Shown: piece after piece, positions 5,240-7,097 of the stretch | Layout: every line of letters begins with the position of its first letter | Numbering within the stretch: position 1 is the stretch's first letter | From: Pelotomaculum sp. UBA5255 | GTDB taxonomy: Bacteria > Bacillota > Desulfotomaculia > Desulfotomaculales > Pelotomaculaceae | Reading direction: 5' to 3' | Length of the DNA: 7,097 nucleotides | Assembly (NCBI GenBank): GCA_002408725.1 | Contig: DHTR01000013.1 | Span: 1 to 7,097 of the forward strand | Notes under the pieces: generated by a model | What the model saw: only the letters and a program-made list of their open reading frames with translations | Told to the model about the DNA's origin: nothing | Database searches by the model: none | Position numbers and translations under genes: made by a program

Positions 5240-5988
5240 GAGTGGATATCCTGACCCTTTTTCCGGAGATGTTAGCCGGGCCCTTTTCCACGAGCATCCT
5301 GAAGCGGGCACAGGAGCGCGGCCTGCTGGAGATCAACCGGGTGAATATTCGGGACTTTTCTACCAATAAGCACCATACCGTGGATGACACCCCATACGGG
5401 GGCGGCGCCGGGATGGTAATGGGTCCGGAGCCGCTTTTTGGCGCAGTCGAGCAGGTTGCCCGCGAGCTTGGGTTCGTGCCCAGGGTTGTGCTGATGAGCC
5501 CCCAGGGCAGGCCTTTTAGCCAGGCCCTGGCAGTGGAGCTGTCTTACGAAAAGAACCTGGTCTTTATTTGCGGCCACTACGAGGGGATTGACGAGCGGGT
5601 CAGGGATACCCTGGTGACCGACGAAATATCTATTGGCGATTACATTCTTACCGGCGGAGAGCTGCCGGCAGCTGTGGTTGTGGACGCGGTGGCGCGCCTG
5701 ATTCCAGGGGTTCTGGGGGAGGCCGCCTCAGCGGAGGAAGAATCTTTTACCGCCGGCCTGCTGGAGTACCCCCACTATACCAGGCCCAGGGAATATCGCG
5801 GCCAGGAGGTTCCGGAAGTGCTTTTAAGCGGCCACCATGAAGAAATCAGAAAATGGCGAAGACGCCAGTCCCTGCTGCGCACCCTCGAGCGCCGGCCAGA
5901 ACTGCTTAATCAGGCGGAATTAACGAGGGAGGATAAAAAAATCCTGGGAGAGCTCCGAGACTCTTTACTGGATCTCAACCTGTGTTGA
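5236..5988 (+). CDS. trmD: tRNA (guanine-N1)-methyltransferase TrmD
   Basis: TrmD transfers methyl from S-adenosylmethionine to N1 of G37 in tRNAs reading CNN-type codons, preventing +1 frameshifting. At 250 aa it has normal length. The SPOUT trefoil-knot motifs are clear: LTLFPEML (7-13), TVDDTPYGGGAGMVM (48-62), LMSPQGRPFSQ (86-96), ICGHYEGIDERV (111-122) and ISIGDYILTGGELPA (131-145), which bind AdoMet, then RLIPGVLG with Arg154. The tRNA-binding and catalytic linker ESFTAGLLEYPHYTRP (169-184) is followed by the helical C-terminal domain with SGHHEEIRKWRRRQSL (198-213). The position of the catalytic Asp in E. coli (Asp169, DSF) is Glu here (Glu169, ESF). The 4-bp overlap with rimM implies coupled translation. 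A 150-bp spacer with its own promoter follows. Confidence 0.97.
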   Translation: MRVDILTLFPEMLAGPFSTSILKRAQERGLLEINRVNIRDFSTNKHHTVDDTPYGGGAGMVMGPEPLFGAVEQVARELGFVPRVVLMSPQGRPFSQALAVELSYEKNLVFICGHYEGIDERVRDTLVTDEISIGDYILTGGELPAAVVVDAVARLIPGVLGEAASAEEESFTAGLLEYPHYTRPREYRGQEVPEVLLSGHHEEIRKWRRRQSLLRTLERRPELLNQAELTREDKKILGELRDSLLDLNLC

Positions 5989-5997
5989 AAATTTTTT

Positions 5998-6019
5998 AAA
6001 AATGGGTCCGCCCCTTTCC
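5998..6019 (+). terminator. Weak terminator candidate after trmD
   Basis: GGG (6004-6006) and CCC (6011-6013) close a TCCG loop, and AAA (6000-6002) pairs with TTT (6015-6017) across one T/C mismatch. The stem is short and the following T-run is broken, so termination would be inefficient at best. Placed between trmD and a strong promoter, it could mark the end of the upstream operon. Confidence 0.2.
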
Positions 6020-6025
6020 TTATTG

Positions 6026-6054
6026 TTGCTGAGCAAGATAGTTTGTGCTATAAT
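6026..6054 (+). promoter_or_regulatory. Extended -10 promoter for rplS
   Basis: The -35 element TTGCTG (6026-6031) matches 4 of 6 consensus bases. The spacer is 17 bp, and the -10 is a perfect TATAAT (6049-6054) preceded by TGC, an extended -10. Transcription should start near 6061, giving a leader of about 78 nt. This lets L19, and possibly LepB by read-through, be expressed separately from the ylxM-trmD genes. Confidence 0.85.
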
Positions 6055-6060
6055 TATTTT

Positions 6061-6138
6061 TGTTGAGTGTTAAAAAGAGGTATTTTTTGAGTGATTGAAA
6101 GGTTATTAACGCCTAGAGGGAAGGAGGGACTTTTTTAT
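6061..6138 (+). promoter_or_regulatory. rplS 5' leader, possible autoregulatory RNA
   Basis: This is the AT-rich untranslated leader from the predicted start to the rplS ATG. It holds a direct repeat TTGAGTG at 6063-6069 and 6087-6093, and between the copies a weak A5/T5 stem (6072-6076 with 6083-6087). The strong ribosome site AAGGAGG (6121-6127) stands 11 nt before the ATG at 6139. An L19 leader RNA family is known from low-GC Gram-positives; I could not confirm its fold here. The in-frame GTG at 6091 lies in this leader and would give an atypical 16-residue extension, so it is rejected as start. Confidence 0.4.
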
Positions 6139-6480
6139 ATGAACCTCATTCATTCGCTTGAGCAAGAGCAGGTTAAGAAGGATATAGCAAGATTCAACCC
6201 TGGCGATACCGTCCGCATCCATGTTAAGGTTGTTGAAGGAACCCGGGAAAGAATCCAGGTTTTTGAAGGTGTTGTGATCAGGCGCAAGGGCGGCGGCATT
6301 GGTGAAACCTTTACCGTCCGGAGGGTCTCCTACGGGGTTGGGGTGGAAAGAACATTTCCACTGCATTCTCCGAAAATTGACCGGATCGAAGTGGTAAGGA
6401 GAGGCCGGGTACGCCGGGCAAGGTTGTATTACCTGCGCGGGCTGCGTGGTAAAGCTGCCCGGATTCAAGATAAGAGATAA
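6139..6480 (+). CDS. rplS: 50S ribosomal protein L19
   Basis: L19 is a large-subunit protein at the 30S-50S interface. The 113-aa product has the standard length and signature: MNLIHSLEQEQVKKDIARFNPGDTV at the start (in two parts, 1-12 and 13-25), VKVVEGTRERIQVFEGVVI (29-47), RKGGGIGETFTVRRVSYGVG (49-68), VERTFPLHSPKIDRIEV (69-85) and the basic end RRGRVRRARLYYLRGLRGKAARI (about 87-109). The ATG at 6139 is chosen because it begins the family N-terminus and has AAGGAGG upstream. It follows trmD as in most bacteria but has its own strong promoter, and is followed by a hairpin before lepB. Confidence 0.97.
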   Translation: MNLIHSLEQEQVKKDIARFNPGDTVRIHVKVVEGTRERIQVFEGVVIRRKGGGIGETFTVRRVSYGVGVERTFPLHSPKIDRIEVVRRGRVRRARLYYLRGLRGKAARIQDKR

Positions 6481-6487
6481 GTTGAGG

Positions 6488-6512
6488 GGGACTGGGCAAG
6501 ACAGTCCCTTTT
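6488..6512 (+). terminator. Hairpin terminator or attenuator after rplS
   Basis: GGGACTG (6488-6494) pairs perfectly with CAGTCCC (6502-6508), a 7-bp stem with a 7-nt loop, directly followed by TTTT (6509-6512). It starts 8 nt after the rplS stop. The T-run is short, so it may be a partial terminator that lowers lepB expression relative to rplS. Confidence 0.65.
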
Positions 6513-6549
6513 CGCATTTACGTCAGCCAGGATGAGGGGAGGCAGCAAA

Positions 6550-7097
6550 ATGGGGCAAGGCAGCGAGAAGAAAGCGCTCCCAAAAACCGGGAAGCGCTCG
6601 TTTTTTGGTGAAATCATTGAGTCTGTGGCAATTGCGGTTTTACTGGCCGTGGTAATCAGGCTATTTATACTGGAGCCTTTTTATATTCCGTCCGGTTCCA
6701 TGGAGCCGAACCTTAAGGAAAACGACCGGATTATCGTTAGTAAACTGAATTACCATTTTCAGGAGCCGAGCCGTGGGGACATCGTTGTTTTTAAATATCC
6801 CAGGGACACAAAACGCAACTTTGTAAAAAGGCTAATTGCGGTAGGTGGAGAGACAGTGGCCTTAAAAAATAGCCGCCTCTACATCAATGGTGAGGCTACG
6901 CCCGAGAATTACCTGCCCCCGGGACTGAGGTTCGCCGACTTTGGGCCCGTGCAAGTGCCGGAGGGTAACTATCTGATGCTGGGAGATAACCGCAATAACA
7001 GCGACGACAGCAGGGTGTGGGGGTTTCTTCCCGAAAAACTGATTATCGGTAAAGCAATCGTTATTTACTGGCCGCCAGACAGGATTAGCGGGACCCG
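6550..7097 (+). CDS. lepB: Type I signal peptidase LepB (3' end beyond window)
   Basis: This membrane-bound serine protease removes signal peptides from exported proteins on the outer face of the membrane. 182 residues are visible. A basic N-terminus (EKKALPKTGKRS) precedes one membrane segment (about 21-41, IIESVAIAVLLAVVIRLFIL), as in Gram-positive SipS-type enzymes. The catalytic serine is Ser50 in IPSGSMEPNL (46-55), and the general-base lysine is Lys93 in FVKRLIAVGGE (91-101). The conserved GDNRNNSDDSR (145-155) and GFLPEKLIIGKA (158-169) boxes follow. Only a few residues are probably missing, since the frame is open at the right edge near the usual C-terminal PP-R region. GAGGGGAGG stands 7 nt before the ATG. 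No clear promoter is seen between the rplS hairpin and the ATG, so it is probably expressed by read-through from the rplS promoter. rplS-lepB is a common Firmicutes order. Confidence 0.95.
   Translation, partial: MGQGSEKKALPKTGKRSFFGEIIESVAIAVLLAVVIRLFILEPFYIPSGSMEPNLKENDRIIVSKLNYHFQEPSRGDIVVFKYPRDTKRNFVKRLIAVGGETVALKNSRLYINGEATPENYLPPGLRFADFGPVQVPEGNYLMLGDNRNNSDDSRVWGFLPEKLIIGKAIVIYWPPDRISGT

Noticed and set aside
6091..6093. GTG as rplS start
   Set aside because: It would add 16 residues unlike any L19 and would place the strong AAGGAGG inside the gene. ATG 6139 fits the family.

Overview
The window looks like chromosomal core DNA from a moderately GC-rich, Gram-positive-type anaerobe, most likely a clostridial relative of the Peptococcaceae (Desulfotomaculum/Pelotomaculum type). 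This is inferred from three things: gene order (ylxM-ffh-rpsP-khpA-ylqD-rimM-trmD-rplS-lepB is a Firmicutes arrangement), strong Shine-Dalgarno sequences of the AAGGAGG type, and sigma-A-like promoters. I see no mobile element, CRISPR array, tRNA, rRNA or phage gene.

Layout. Positions 1-380 hold the 3' end of an amidohydrolase gene of the methylthioadenosine/S-adenosylhomocysteine deaminase family. It is preceded at the window edge by a perfect 23-bp inverted repeat that looks like a fold-back assembly or amplification chimera. Positions 370-1800 (minus strand) hold a complete class III PLP aminotransferase close to putrescine aminotransferase. It meets the amidohydrolase tail to tail with an 11-bp overlap. 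A 164-bp divergent spacer (1801-1964) carries a near-consensus promoter (TTGACA-17 bp-TAAAAT) for everything to its right.

From 1965 to the right edge all genes are on the plus strand. ylxM and ffh belong to the signal recognition particle pathway. rpsP (S16), khpA (KH-domain RNA-binding protein), ylqD (uncharacterised coiled-coil protein), rimM (30S maturation) and trmD (tRNA m1G37 methylation) serve ribosome and tRNA biogenesis. ylqD/rimM and rimM/trmD overlap and are probably translationally coupled. A second strong promoter (TTGCTG-17 bp-TGC-TATAAT, extended -10) lies in the 150-bp spacer before rplS (L19), so rplS can be made independently of the upstream operon. A 7-bp GC-rich hairpin with a short T-run separates rplS from lepB (type I signal peptidase), which runs off the right edge a few residues short of its usual end.

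The cluster links co-translational protein targeting (Ffh, YlxM), ribosome assembly (S16, RimM, L19), decoding fidelity (TrmD) and signal-peptide removal (LepB). No undescribed system is evident. The points worth a second look are small: the edge palindrome, a hairpin at the predicted 5' end of the ylxM transcript, a 23-nt palindrome inside ffh, substitutions in conserved motifs of Ffh, RimM and TrmD, the rplS leader, and the uncharacterised YlqD. No gene-free stretch exceeds 300 bases.
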